Positions 1-9,800 of a DNA stretch of 37,454 bases are shown here, one piece after another (the first letter of the stretch is position 1; every line of letters begins with the position of its first letter). The notes beneath the pieces were generated by a model that was not told the origin of the DNA, did no database searches, and saw nothing but the letters and a program-made list of their open reading frames with translations. Made by a program: the position numbers and the translations under genes. Source of the DNA: Lachnospiraceae bacterium (lineage in GTDB: Bacteria > Bacillota > Clostridia > Lachnospirales > Lachnospiraceae); the NCBI GenBank assembly GCA_022768465.1, contig JALELZ010000027.1, forward strand, positions 1 through 37,454, read 5' to 3'.

Positions 1-1
1 G

Positions 2-100
2 GAGTCCGTGAGCTTTGACGATAAGCGCAAGGTGGTTGATATACTTATATCACAGATTGACGCTACCAGTGAGAGTGTTACAATCCACTGGAAAATCTAA
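2..100 (+). CDS. C-terminal end of a probable serine-type site-specific recombinase (partial, 5' end outside window)
   Basis: Reading from base 2 gives 33 codons ending in TAA. The peptide contains SFDDKRKVVDILI and ends in SVTIHWKI. This matches my recollection of the C-terminal tail of large serine recombinases of mobile elements (a 'F.dKR.vvd.LI..I..t...i.I.WKI' pattern). Such enzymes excise and integrate conjugative or phage-like elements. The catalytic serine domain and the DNA-binding domains would lie upstream of the window, so the assignment rests on the tail alone. The gene converges on the ABC-F gene. If correct, the window starts at or near one end of an integrated element. Confidence 0.55.
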   Translation, partial: ESVSFDDKRKVVDILISQIDATSESVTIHWKI

Positions 101-163
101 AACCTTTTCACTTGGCATTATGCCCTTGTAAAAAATAGTTATGAAAAATAAATAATAAATAAT

Positions 164-195
164 AAGATGCGGAAGTTTAGTTACTGCCGCATCTT
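164..195 (-). terminator. Rho-independent terminator of the ABC-F gene (possibly bidirectional)
   Basis: AAGATGCGG (164-172) and CCGCATCTT (187-195) form a perfect 9-bp stem with a 14-nt loop. Read on the minus strand, the stem comes shortly after the ABC-F stop codon and is followed by a T-rich tract (complement of the A-rich 121-163). On the plus strand only a short T-run follows, so termination of the recombinase transcript by the same stem is possible but weaker. Confidence 0.7.
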
Positions 196-200
196 TCGAT

Positions 201-2282
201 TCAGAAGTTTTCAAGCGCCTCGGAAAGCTCTTCCCACTTAATATAGAGCTCCTCCAATTTAGCGGAGTGTTCTGCCTGTTTTGTGCTGAGCTCATTTAAT
301 TTTGCTGAGTTTACGGCTGTAGCAGGATCAGCCATCTGAGTATCAATATCTGAAATGGCAGTTTCGTGCTGCTCGATTTCTTTTTCACAGTTGGTAAGCG
401 CTGTGCGAAGCTTTTGCTGCTGCTGTTTTCTTTCCTTTTGCTCCTTAAAGCTTAGCTTTACTTCAGCAGCTGCATTGGTATTATTGCCTGCATTTTGTCC
501 GTTAACATTTACAGAAGCTGAATCACATTCATCGGAGGCGAAATTAGCGTTAAATGCTCCAGTTGAATTAGTATCAGAGACAGCGTTTTTACCATCAAAA
601 GAAGCTGTTTTTCCTAAAGCTTTATTGCCGGAAGCATTAAAGTCTGAGACTATGCCGCTTACAGCCTTTTCCTTATCAAATGAAGCATCGGCTTGCTTTT
701 CAAGATAATAATCGTAATTACCCTGATAGTTTACGAAGTGCTTGTGATCGAGCTCAAGTATTCTTGTTGCAGTACGGTTTATAAAATATCTGTCATGAGA
801 TACATAGATGACAGTTCCTTCATAGTTTTTGACAGCCTCTTCAAGTATTTCCTTTGAAGTGATGTCAAGATGGTTGGTAGGCTCGTCTAAAAGAAGGAGA
901 TTGGCCTTTGAAAGCATTAGTTTTGCAAGGGAAAGTCTGCCCTTTTCACCGCCGGAAAGATCTTTAATAAGCTTGAATACATCATCACCCGTAAAAAGGA
1001 AGGATGCCAGCAGATTGCGGATCTCTGTATTGTTCATATAAGGATAGGCATCGGATATCTCGTCGAATACAGTGTTATCCGGATCAAGCACGTGATGCTC
1101 CTGATCATAATAAGCGATCTCAACTCTGGTTCCGTACTCTATTTCACCGCTGTCGGCTTCCTCTGTTCCGTTAATGATCTTTAAAAGTGTTGTCTTGCCG
1201 GTTCCGTTAGGGCCTATAATGGCGAGCTTTTCACCGCGCTTAACATCAAGCTCCACACCTGAAAAAAGCTCTTTGTCCCCGAAAGCTTTGCCGAGATGCT
1301 CGGCAAATATAACATCCTTTCCGGAAAGCTTTGAAGGTGTAAAATGCAGCTTCATTGCATCGTCAACGTCAAAAGGCTTTGCCACGCGGTCGATCTTTGC
1401 AAGTGCTTTTTCACGGGACTCCGCACGTTTTATGGATTTTTCACGGTTAAACTGTTTGAGCTTATCTATAACTTCCTGCTGATGCTTTATCTCTGCCTGA
1501 TTGTTAAGATATGCTCTCATACGGTCTTTTCTGAGCGCAGCCTTCTTTTCGGCAAAGGCAGTGTAGTTTCCTGTGAACATAGTGGCAGTGCCGTTTTCAA
1601 TGTCCAGGACCTTATTAACGATACGGTCAAGGAAATATCTGTCATGCGAAACGATGATAACGGCGCCCTTCCATGCCTTAAGATAGCCCTCAAGCCATGA
1701 AACGGAAGCTATGTCAAGATGGTTAGTGGGCTCGTCAAGTATAAGAATGTCCGGAGCCTCAAGCAAAAGCCTGCCGAGGGCAAGCCTGGTTTTTTGACCT
1801 CCGGAAAGCAGAGAGACCTTTTTATCGAATTCATCTTCCTTGAAGCCGAGACCTTTAAGGATGCCGGTAACATTGGAACGCACGGCATATCCGTTTTCAA
1901 GCTCAAAACGGTGTGAAAGCTCAGAATAACGTTTCATAAGAGATTCGCTCTGATCAGTTTGCATAGCCTTTTCCAGGCTTCTGAGCTCATTTTCCATATC
2001 AATGACGTCTTGTTTAATGCTTATGACTTCATCGTAAATGCTCTTTTCGGAGTCTGCATCCATATTCTGAGAAAGATATCCTATGCGGGCATCCTTCGGT
2101 ATGGTAATGCTTCCCGAATCAGGATTTTCTTCACCGATTATCTGCTTTAAAAGAGTGGATTTACCTGCACCGTTGATGCCGGTAACAGCAAGCTTGTCAT
2201 GTGCCTCTATGTGAAAGCTGATACCCTTAAGGATATCCTTTCCGTCATATGTTTTTGATAAATTATTAACTGCAAGTATCAT
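201..2282 (-). CDS. ABC-F family ATPase (Uup/YdiF-like ribosome-associated factor)
   Basis: The 693-residue protein has two ABC ATPase domains and no membrane segments, the hallmark of ABC-F proteins, which act on the ribosome rather than in transport. Domain 1 has Walker A GINGAGKST at about 35-43, signature LSGGQ at about 159-163, and Walker B ending in DEPTNHLD near 183-190. Domain 2 has GPNGTGKTT near 357-365, LSGGEKGR near 442-449, and DEPTNHLD near 466-473. A charged interdomain linker (about 240-305) is where ABC-F proteins place the P-site tRNA-interaction motif. Residues about 535-608 are a low-complexity N/S/D/A-rich insert, followed by a Gln/Glu/Lys-rich coiled coil at the C-terminus. 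The ATG at 2280-2282 starts domain 1 directly; no strong ribosome binding site is visible. It is transcribed away from the PBP gene. Whether it is a housekeeping translation factor or a resistance type cannot be told from sequence. Confidence 0.93.
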   Translation of the reverse strand: MILAVNNLSKTYDGKDILKGISFHIEAHDKLAVTGINGAGKSTLLKQIIGEENPDSGSITIPKDARIGYLSQNMDADSEKSIYDEVISIKQDVIDMENELRSLEKAMQTDQSESLMKRYSELSHRFELENGYAVRSNVTGILKGLGFKEDEFDKKVSLLSGGQKTRLALGRLLLEAPDILILDEPTNHLDIASVSWLEGYLKAWKGAVIIVSHDRYFLDRIVNKVLDIENGTATMFTGNYTAFAEKKAALRKDRMRAYLNNQAEIKHQQEVIDKLKQFNREKSIKRAESREKALAKIDRVAKPFDVDDAMKLHFTPSKLSGKDVIFAEHLGKAFGDKELFSGVELDVKRGEKLAIIGPNGTGKTTLLKIINGTEEADSGEIEYGTRVEIAYYDQEHHVLDPDNTVFDEISDAYPYMNNTEIRNLLASFLFTGDDVFKLIKDLSGGEKGRLSLAKLMLSKANLLLLDEPTNHLDITSKEILEEAVKNYEGTVIYVSHDRYFINRTATRILELDHKHFVNYQGNYDYYLEKQADASFDKEKAVSGIVSDFNASGNKALGKTASFDGKNAVSDTNSTGAFNANFASDECDSASVNVNGQNAGNNTNAAAEVKLSFKEQKERKQQQQKLRTALTNCEKEIEQHETAISDIDTQMADPATAVNSAKLNELSTKQAEHSAKLEELYIKWEELSEALENF

Positions 2283-2371
2283 GCCTGATATTTTACTATA
2301 CTTTACTGTTTATGTGAATGGACAATCCAAAAGCCGTAATTTATTTGTAAGGTTCTAAAGCATTTTATAAT

Positions 2372-2400
2372 TTGTACCAAGGTGTATGCTGTGATAAAAT
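2372..2400 (+). promoter_or_regulatory. Predicted sigma-A-type promoter for the class A PBP gene
   Basis: TTGTAC (2372-2377) and TAAAAT (2395-2400) are separated by 17 nt, close to the TTGACA/TATAAT consensus. The site lies in the divergent gap between the ABC-F gene and the PBP gene and would give a leader of about 55 nt. Prediction by eye only. Confidence 0.5.
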
Positions 2401-2463
2401 ATAATAAGCTTTGTGCAAATTTTTACAGATAGTTTTGTTATCCATGTGACATCGGAGGACAGG

Positions 2464-5100
2464 ATGAATTTCACTAAAAAAGCTGTCAATGATCAGCTTG
2501 AAGAAATAACATACGGAGACCAAAAAGAGATAAATCAGCGCATACATAAGATAAAGCTGATTATTGTTACTGTCTTTATGCTTGCAGGCTTAAGTGCGGC
2601 GGCGATGGGTATGGGAATGCTCATAGGCATTATTGATAACGCACCTGATATAGATACTCTTGATTTCTCACCTAAGGGCTATGCAACAACGACCTATGAT
2701 ACTGAAGGTGCTCTTGTAGCTACACTTGTGCAGGAGGGCTCAAACCGAGAAGAGGCCTCCTATGAAGAGATACCTATAAACCTTATTAATGCCTTTGTGG
2801 CTATAGAGGATCAGCGTTTCTGGCAGCATAACGGTATTGATTTCAAATCTATATCAAGAGCAGTTAAGGGAGTCGTTACCGGAGACAGCTCCGCGGGCGG
2901 AGGATCAACTATAACACAGCAGCTTATTAAGAATAATGTCTTTTCAGGCGGAAATGAAAAGGGCTTTATGCTTTATGAAAGAAAGTTTCAGGAGTGGTAT
3001 ATTGCCCTGAGATTAGAGAATCAGCCAGGAAAATCAAAGGAAGACATTAAGAAGAAGATAATTACAGATTATCTTAATACCATCAACCTTGGTAATAATA
3101 CTCTTGGGGTCAAGGTGGCCGCAGAAAGATATTTTGGCAAGAAGCTTAATGAGTTGGATCTTGCAGAATGCAGTGTGCTTGCATCCATCACCAAAAATCC
3201 TTCAAGGCTTAATCCTCTCACACATCCTGAGGATAACCAGGAAAGACGACTTCAGGTATTAAAGAATATGAAGGAGCAGGGATATATTTCGGAAGATGAA
3301 AGAAAGGCTGCATCGAGTACAAGCGTCTATGACAGCATTAAACTGCATGATACCAGCATTTCCGAATCCTCTAAAATATACAGCTATTTCACAGACGCAC
3401 TTATAGATCAGGTTCAGAAGGTATTAAAGGATAAATTAGGCATAACAGAAGCCGAGGCAAAGAATATGCTTTATTCCGGCGGCTTGAGGATCATGACTAC
3501 ACAGGATCCGAAGCTTCAGGAAATCGTTGATACAGAGGTCAATAACCCGGATAACTACGATACCGCAAAATACAGCTTCAAGTGGCGCTGCTCAATTAAG
3601 CACAAGTCTGACGGACTTAAGCATTACAGTGAAAAGGATATTGAAAAGTATTATAAGAATGTCAAGGGCAGCGGCTATGACGGACTTTTCAGATCTGAAG
3701 ATTCCGTTAAGGCAGCTGTAAATGAATACAAGGCCACGATATACAGCGAAGCCGCAGGCGATGAGATAGTTGCGGAAACTCTTGATACAACACTTCAGCC
3801 ACAGGTATCCTTTGTTCTTATGAATCAGAAGACCAAGGAAGTTAAGGCCTTAAGCGGAGGAAGAGGTGAAAAGAAATATTCACTTACCATAAACAGAGCT
3901 ACCAATACATATAAGCAGCCGGGTTCTGTTTTCAAGGTGGTTACAGCATTTGCACCTGCCCTTGAGGAGTTTGGAGCAACTCTTGGCACATGCTACTATG
4001 ATTCGGAGTTCACGCTCGGCAATAAGACATTTAAAAACTGGTGGAAGAAAGGCAATTACTTCGGATATTCAAGTATTCGTGACGGTATCGAATTCTCAAT
4101 GAATATCATTGCCGTAAGATGTATGTATGAGACGGTAACACCTGAGTACGGAGTCGAATTTGCGAAGAAACTCGGTATAAGCTCTCTGACAAAAGAGGAT
4201 AATAATGTTGCTACAGCGCTCGGAGGAATTACAAAGGGCGTCACAAATATAGAGCTTACGGATGCCTTTGCGACTATTGCAGACGGCGGAATGTACGGAC
4301 AGGCAAAGCTGTTCACAAAGATCTATGATCATAAGGGCAACCTTATAATTGATATGGATGAGGATGAGGAAGAGCGTGTCATGAAGGAGACTACGGCTTT
4401 CCTGCTCACAGATGCATTGAAGCGCTCCACAGAGGCTCATACCAAGTGGGCAAGAGGCTTTACTGTCAATAACACCTCAAGCAGAGCTCATCTCGACAAT
4501 ATGACAACTGCCGGTAAATCAGGAACGACCACCAATAATAACGATGTCTGGTTCGTTGGTTACACACCGTACTATACGGCAGGCATATGGGGCGGATGTG
4601 ATGACAACCAGTCACTGAGCGATTCACAGACAGGGGAGTATAACGGCGGAACCTCCTTCCATAAAAATATATGGAAGAAGATAATGACGAAGGTCAACGA
4701 AGGACTCGAGGATACAGGCTTTGAAAAACCGGACGGTATAGTTGAGATCGAAGTCTGCAGAAAGAGCGGAAAGCTTCCTCACAGCGGCTGTTATGCAGAT
4801 GTCAGAGGCGGAAGCAACGCCGTATATACAGAGTATTTTGATATTGACAATGTTCCTACAGAAAAGTGTGACCATCACACCTCAGGAGGAAGGATAATAA
4901 TACCTGAATCCGACAGAGGAACATACACGGATGACGGAGGCTATAATTATTCATCGGAGAACGAAGGAACGATTGCCGAAACACAGCCGGAAACACCATC
5001 CATAAGCGATACACCGCAGGAGTCTTCGCAGGGAGACGGCATTATTTATGCTCCTGGTGTGAATATCGGAGTAAATCCCGGAGGACCGGGAAGCAATTAA
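2464..5100 (+). CDS. Class A penicillin-binding protein (bifunctional transglycosylase/transpeptidase, PBP1A type)
   Basis: The 878-residue protein polymerises and cross-links peptidoglycan outside the membrane. I chose ATG 2464 because GGAGG (2454-2458) lies 5 nt upstream; an in-frame ATG 17 codons earlier has no such site. There is a short cytoplasmic N-terminus and one membrane anchor at about 30-56. The GT51 glycosyltransferase domain has the EDQRFW motif with catalytic Glu115, followed by a GGSTITQQLIKN segment. The transpeptidase domain shows all three penicillin-binding motifs: S488-V-F-K491 (acyl-enzyme serine), S545-M-N547 and K685-S-G-T. The C-terminal tail after about residue 800 is Ser/Gly/Pro-rich and probably disordered. 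A wall hydrolase follows 25 nt later, suggesting joint control of wall growth. Confidence 0.95.
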   Translation: MNFTKKAVNDQLEEITYGDQKEINQRIHKIKLIIVTVFMLAGLSAAAMGMGMLIGIIDNAPDIDTLDFSPKGYATTTYDTEGALVATLVQEGSNREEASYEEIPINLINAFVAIEDQRFWQHNGIDFKSISRAVKGVVTGDSSAGGGSTITQQLIKNNVFSGGNEKGFMLYERKFQEWYIALRLENQPGKSKEDIKKKIITDYLNTINLGNNTLGVKVAAERYFGKKLNELDLAECSVLASITKNPSRLNPLTHPEDNQERRLQVLKNMKEQGYISEDERKAASSTSVYDSIKLHDTSISESSKIYSYFTDALIDQVQKVLKDKLGITEAEAKNMLYSGGLRIMTTQDPKLQEIVDTEVNNPDNYDTAKYSFKWRCSIKHKSDGLKHYSEKDIEKYYKNVKGSGYDGLFRSEDSVKAAVNEYKATIYSEAAGDEIVAETLDTTLQPQVSFVLMNQKTKEVKALSGGRGEKKYSLTINRATNTYKQPGSVFKVVTAFAPALEEFGATLGTCYYDSEFTLGNKTFKNWWKKGNYFGYSSIRDGIEFSMNIIAVRCMYETVTPEYGVEFAKKLGISSLTKEDNNVATALGGITKGVTNIELTDAFATIADGGMYGQAKLFTKIYDHKGNLIIDMDEDEEERVMKETTAFLLTDALKRSTEAHTKWARGFTVNNTSSRAHLDNMTTAGKSGTTTNNNDVWFVGYTPYYTAGIWGGCDDNQSLSDSQTGEYNGGTSFHKNIWKKIMTKVNEGLEDTGFEKPDGIVEIEVCRKSGKLPHSGCYADVRGGSNAVYTEYFDIDNVPTEKCDHHTSGGRIIIPESDRGTYTDDGGYNYSSENEGTIAETQPETPSISDTPQESSQGDGIIYAPGVNIGVNPGGPGSN

Positions 5101-5125
5101 AGCTTTGATAAAAGAAGTATTATAA

Positions 5126-6736
5126 ATGATCAATTTAAATTTCAATGAGCTTAATGAAAAACAAAAACGTGATCTGAAGATAGGCGGATCGCTTGTAATT
5201 ATTCTGCTTATTATTGCAATGGCTGTGACCGTTATTAAGCATCAGGGAACAAAGGTCGGAGACAGCGATGATATAATAGCGGAGATATCTTCTCTTACAC
5301 CGGAAGAAGTAGCCGAGATGAGAAAGGAAGAACAGCTTGACGATGTGTTAAGTGAGTACTCCGAGTTTGGAATAATAAGTACGAGCGGTTATATCAATTT
5401 CAGATCGAAGCCGGACGAAATAGATATGACTAATATTATCGGAAAGCTTACAGACGGTGCGGGAGTTGATGTAATCGAGGATGACGGAAACTGGAGCCTT
5501 ATAAAGTCAGGAGGCATCAGAGGATATTGCAAATCACAGTATATTGTCCGCGGAGACGATGCCCGCAAAAAGGCAGAAGAAAGCCTGGCTGAAAGAGTAT
5601 GCATAAGCACAGATGTTCTGAATATCAGAACAGCTCCGGAAATCGATCCGTCCAATGTTATAGGTAAAGCTCGTTCCGGAGAACGCTATGTATTTATGGG
5701 GCAGGACGGTGACTGGGCTAAAATACAGGCACAGACAGAGGATGGCACACCGGCAGAAGGTTATGTCAATATTGCTGACGGCAATGCCGAAATAGTAGTA
5801 TGCCTTGATGCGGCAAGACGTCTTGATCTCAGAAATATGGCTGTCACTCAGTATGACGAGCTGGTACTTGCTACAACTGACGGATATGTTAATATCAGAA
5901 AAGAGCCTAAGGATGACGGAATCAATAACGTAATAGGTAAATTTGCGGAAGGAAACGGAGGCGAGCTTTTAGATACTGTAACAGGCGAGGACGGAAATAC
6001 CTGGTATAAGATCAAATCAGGTCATGTTACCGGATATGTAAGAGCTGATTACTGCAGTACCGGTAAGGCAGCAAAAAATGCTGCGCTGAATTTCGCAAAG
6101 CTCACGGCATATGTCAATGTTGATTCACTCAACGTTCGATCAGAACCGAGTCTTGATGCAAAGGCATGGACTAACATCACTAAAAATCAGGCCTATGATG
6201 TTATAAATCAGTTGGACGGCTGGGTACAGATAGAGCTGGATGCCGGAGACGGTGAGGATGGGGCAGATAAGGCATATATATCTACAAGAGATAATAATGT
6301 TGAAGTTAGATACGGTCTCGGAGAGGCTATAGAGTACTATCCTGCTGTAGAAGCTGCTAACGCTGCTGCAGCATTCAGAAATAAGGTAGTCAATTTTGCA
6401 TGTAAATACGTGGGTAATCGTTATGTATGGGGCGGAACATCACTCACCAACGGTACCGACTGCTCAGGCTTTACGCTAAGAGTAATGGAACAATTCGGCA
6501 TAGGCCTTCCAAGAACGAGCCGTGAACAGGCAAAGGTAGGTGCAAAGGTCACATCGGCAAACATGAAGCCGGGAGATCTGGTATTTTATGCAAACAGCAG
6601 AGGAACAATAAATCACGTTGCTATATACATAGGTAACGGTCAGGTAATCAGTGCTGCATCAAGAAAGAGCGGCATCAGGATAAGCAGGTGGAATTACAGA
6701 ACACCTGTAGCAATCAGAAATGTTATCGGCTCATAG
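5126..6736 (+). CDS. Membrane-anchored peptidoglycan hydrolase with SH3b repeats and a C-terminal NlpC/P60 domain
   Basis: The 536-residue protein has one N-terminal signal-anchor segment (about 20-37), so the rest should face the cell wall. About four bacterial SH3-like repeats follow (near 85-140, 157-217, 248-308 and 328-390). Three of them carry an 'NIR/NVR/NFR' core, as in wall-binding SH3b domains. The C-terminal NlpC/P60 domain (about 415-536) shows the catalytic Cys446 in DCSGF and His497 in NHVAIYIG. Such enzymes usually cut gamma-D-Glu to diamino-acid bonds in the peptide stem. The start has only a weak ribosome binding site (AGAAG). It sits between a PBP and ftsK, which fits a role in growth or septum remodelling. 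The exact cleavage site is not predictable. Confidence 0.9.
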   Translation: MINLNFNELNEKQKRDLKIGGSLVIILLIIAMAVTVIKHQGTKVGDSDDIIAEISSLTPEEVAEMRKEEQLDDVLSEYSEFGIISTSGYINFRSKPDEIDMTNIIGKLTDGAGVDVIEDDGNWSLIKSGGIRGYCKSQYIVRGDDARKKAEESLAERVCISTDVLNIRTAPEIDPSNVIGKARSGERYVFMGQDGDWAKIQAQTEDGTPAEGYVNIADGNAEIVVCLDAARRLDLRNMAVTQYDELVLATTDGYVNIRKEPKDDGINNVIGKFAEGNGGELLDTVTGEDGNTWYKIKSGHVTGYVRADYCSTGKAAKNAALNFAKLTAYVNVDSLNVRSEPSLDAKAWTNITKNQAYDVINQLDGWVQIELDAGDGEDGADKAYISTRDNNVEVRYGLGEAIEYYPAVEAANAAAAFRNKVVNFACKYVGNRYVWGGTSLTNGTDCSGFTLRVMEQFGIGLPRTSREQAKVGAKVTSANMKPGDLVFYANSRGTINHVAIYIGNGQVISAASRKSGIRISRWNYRTPVAIRNVIGS

Positions 6737-6754
6737 AGCTTAAGATACCTAAGG

Positions 6755-6793
6755 TGCCGCAGCCGCGTCTTATGATGACGCGGTCATGCGGCA
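6755..6793 (+). promoter_or_regulatory. Strong GC-rich stem-loop between the NlpC/P60 gene and ftsK
   Basis: TGCCGC (6755-6760) pairs with GCGGCA (6788-6793), and CCGCGTC (6763-6769) pairs with GACGCGG (6777-6783), giving a 13-bp helix with a small internal loop. No T-tract follows, so it is not a standard intrinsic terminator. It ends 9 nt before the ftsK start codon, where no clear Shine-Dalgarno is visible. It could limit read-through, protect RNA ends or restrict ftsK translation. Confidence 0.5.
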
Positions 6794-6802
6794 TTCGGAC
6801 GT

Positions 6803-9800
6803 ATGAGCCGAAGGACAAATCGGGGGAAGATCTTGGCACAGAGAAAAGCATCAACAGAATCAAAGAGAACAAATACAGCGGCAAAGAGCAAAAAGACCGG
6901 GCAGACATCAAGACAAACTGCACAGTCTTCAAAAACAACCGCTGCAAGAAAGACTCCTAGGAAGGAGAATAAGCGCACGGCTGCAAAGAAAAAGAGCTTT
7001 GTAAAAACAGAAGTAAGTTCAATACTTCTTATTGCTGCGGGTGTGTTTTTTCTGTTGACTGATTTCGGTCTTATGGGTAAGGTCGGAGCTGTAATAATGA
7101 CTTTTCAGAGAGGCCTTTTCGGACAGGCATGCTACCTTTTCGGAATAGCACTTGCATGCTTTGCGGCAGCAAGCTATTTTGAACGCGGAAAATATTTAAG
7201 AGGACTTAAGTTAGTCAGTATAGCGGCAGCATTTTTGTCTCTTACCGCAATCATACAGCTTATGTTTGCAGAGAGAGCAAGCGACGGTTCTGCATTGGTC
7301 AATTCTCTGTCGGAGCTATACATTAACGGTGCTTCGGGAGCTAAAGGCGGCGGTGCTGTAGGCGGCTTTATTGCGAATACACTTCATCAGGTTTTAGGAT
7401 ATGTCGGAGCGTATCTCATACTTATTGTGCTGCTGATCATATGCATTGTTATCATTACTGAAAAGAGTTTTGTAAGTGCAGCCAAGGCCGGAGCTGAGAA
7501 AACTGCAGGTGCTGTCAAGGCAGGAGCAGGAAAAACAATTGAGGCAGCAAAAGAAGGCCATGAAAGATATGTACAGCACCAATCAGAAAGAGAGCGTATA
7601 AGAAAAGAAGAGAGGAGAAGACGTGCGGAAGAAAAAGAGAATGCCGAGCAACGAAGGACAGAGCAGTCACTCAGCAGTCTTACACTTGAGCCGGAAAATC
7701 CTTCTGTTAATGATGCCGAGGATTATATAAGATACGGTAGAGAAATCATAGGCAGCGGACAGCCCGGAATCGATGACCTCGGAACAGTTAAGGAACCTCT
7801 GTTCAGAAAAAAGCATCGTTCTCTGAATGATAATTCAAAAACAAATTTTGATACAGAGGTCATAAATGTCCTGCCTGAGGAGCTGGATGTTAAACAGCGT
7901 CCGGTGAACATAAAAGAAATCAACTATGATGACGATTCGGTTCCTTTTGATGAAACTGAAGAGGAAAAATACAGATCCTACGCGGGAATTATAGATTCAG
8001 GCTGCTTCAATGCAGAAGCGGCAGGTATGGCAGGCTTCGCGGCAGGAAGTACCGTACATAACATCGATGCGGAAAATGGAGCCTCTATCGATGCTCCGCA
8101 GTCATTTGCAGCTTTTCAGGATGTAAAGCCGGAGATAACATTTTCAGGCTTTAACTTTAATGAGGACGGAGAAACAGAAGAAGCTTTATCTGCATCGGAT
8201 CAAACTGAAACTGAAGCTGAACTGACTAAAGATTCAGCCGAACATGCTGCAGAAAGATATTTAAGCAGAGGTCCTTCACCTATAGTCTTTGCCAATGACC
8301 ATGATGGTGATGTATCAGAAGATGCTGCTTTGGAGGAAAGTATACCGGAGGATAGTCTTACTGACGACATTATCTATGCCAAAGACAGTACCGAGGATCT
8401 TGAATACGGACCTGACGGATTTGCAATTTATAATAATTCAGGCTCTCAGGGCCATGATGCAGACGAGAATCAGAGCCCTGTGGCTGATTTAGGCCGGGAC
8501 GTAAGCACTGAACCGGAGACTTACCTTTCAGGTACCGGCAAGGAAATGCAGACCCCTGATTCCTATGAGGCTGAGCTTATCATGAAGGCCAAAAGAGCAA
8601 ACAGGGCTGCTGCCGATGAAATGCATACAGCTGCAGAAAGCAGTGCAGAGGCTATAAGAGCTGCTTCAGAGCGAGCTGAAAATGCTAATGCTGCAGATTC
8701 AGGATCTAAGACAAGCATAAAAGAAGCGCCTAAGCCAAAGCCAAAGCCGAAGCCAAGGCCGTATGTATTCCCGAAGATCGATCTTTTAGAAAAAGGAAAG
8801 AAGGCGGCCTCGGACAGCCGTGAGGAAATCCTGGATAATGCACACAAGCTGGAGCAGCTCTTAAGAGATTTCGGAGTGGGAGCTTCTGTAACAAATGTTA
8901 TCAGAGGTCCGAGAGTGTGCAGATATGAGATAATTCCTGATACCGGAGTGAAGGTTTCAAGGATAACAGGTCTTGCGGATGATATAAAGCTTGCTCTTGC
9001 TGCAGCTGAGCTTCGTATAGAAGCACCTATACCAGGTAAATCTGCAGTAGGAATAGAGGTTCCTAACTCAGCCGGGCAAACCGTAAGATTCAGAGATATT
9101 CTTGAATCAGAGGAATTTAAAAATGCAAAATCAAAGCTTAGCTGGGGTGTAGGACTCGATATCAACGGAAAGCCTGTCATTGCAGATATAGCCAAAATGC
9201 CGCATCTGCTTGTTGCAGGAACTACAGGTTCCGGTAAATCTGTCGGGATCAACTCACTTATTATGTCCATACTTTACAGAGCAACACCTGATGATGTCCG
9301 CATGATACTTGTTGACCCGAAGGTGGTCGAGCTCTCTGTATATAACGGTATACCGCATCTGCTTACGGATGTTGTGACAAAGCCTGACAGAGCATTGAGT
9401 GCATTAAACTGGGCCGTGGCAGAGATGAATAATCGTTATAAGCTGTTCCAGCAGTCGGCTACAAGAAATATTTCCGGATATAATGAAAAGGTTGAAAAGA
9501 CATTGGAAAAGCTTCCGGAGGATACACCTGACGAGGAAAAGCCTAAGAAGCTCCCGTATATACTTATAATCATTGACGAGCTTTCTGAGCTTATGATGCA
9601 TTCAAAAAAGGATGTGGAGTCGGCAATAGTAAGCCTTACACAGCTTGCGAGAGCCGCAGGCCTTCATCTTGTTGTCGCTACACAGCGTCCGTCGGTAGAT
9701 GTTATTACAGGTCTTATCAAATCAAATATACCGAGCCGTATAGCATACAGACTGCCGTCTCAGACAGACTCCAGAACGATACTTGATTCAGGCGGAGCTG

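Noticed and set aside
8563-9270. A 235-codon minus-strand ORF opposite ftsK
   Set aside because: It lies antisense to the FtsK motor domain and has a composition expected for a shadow frame.
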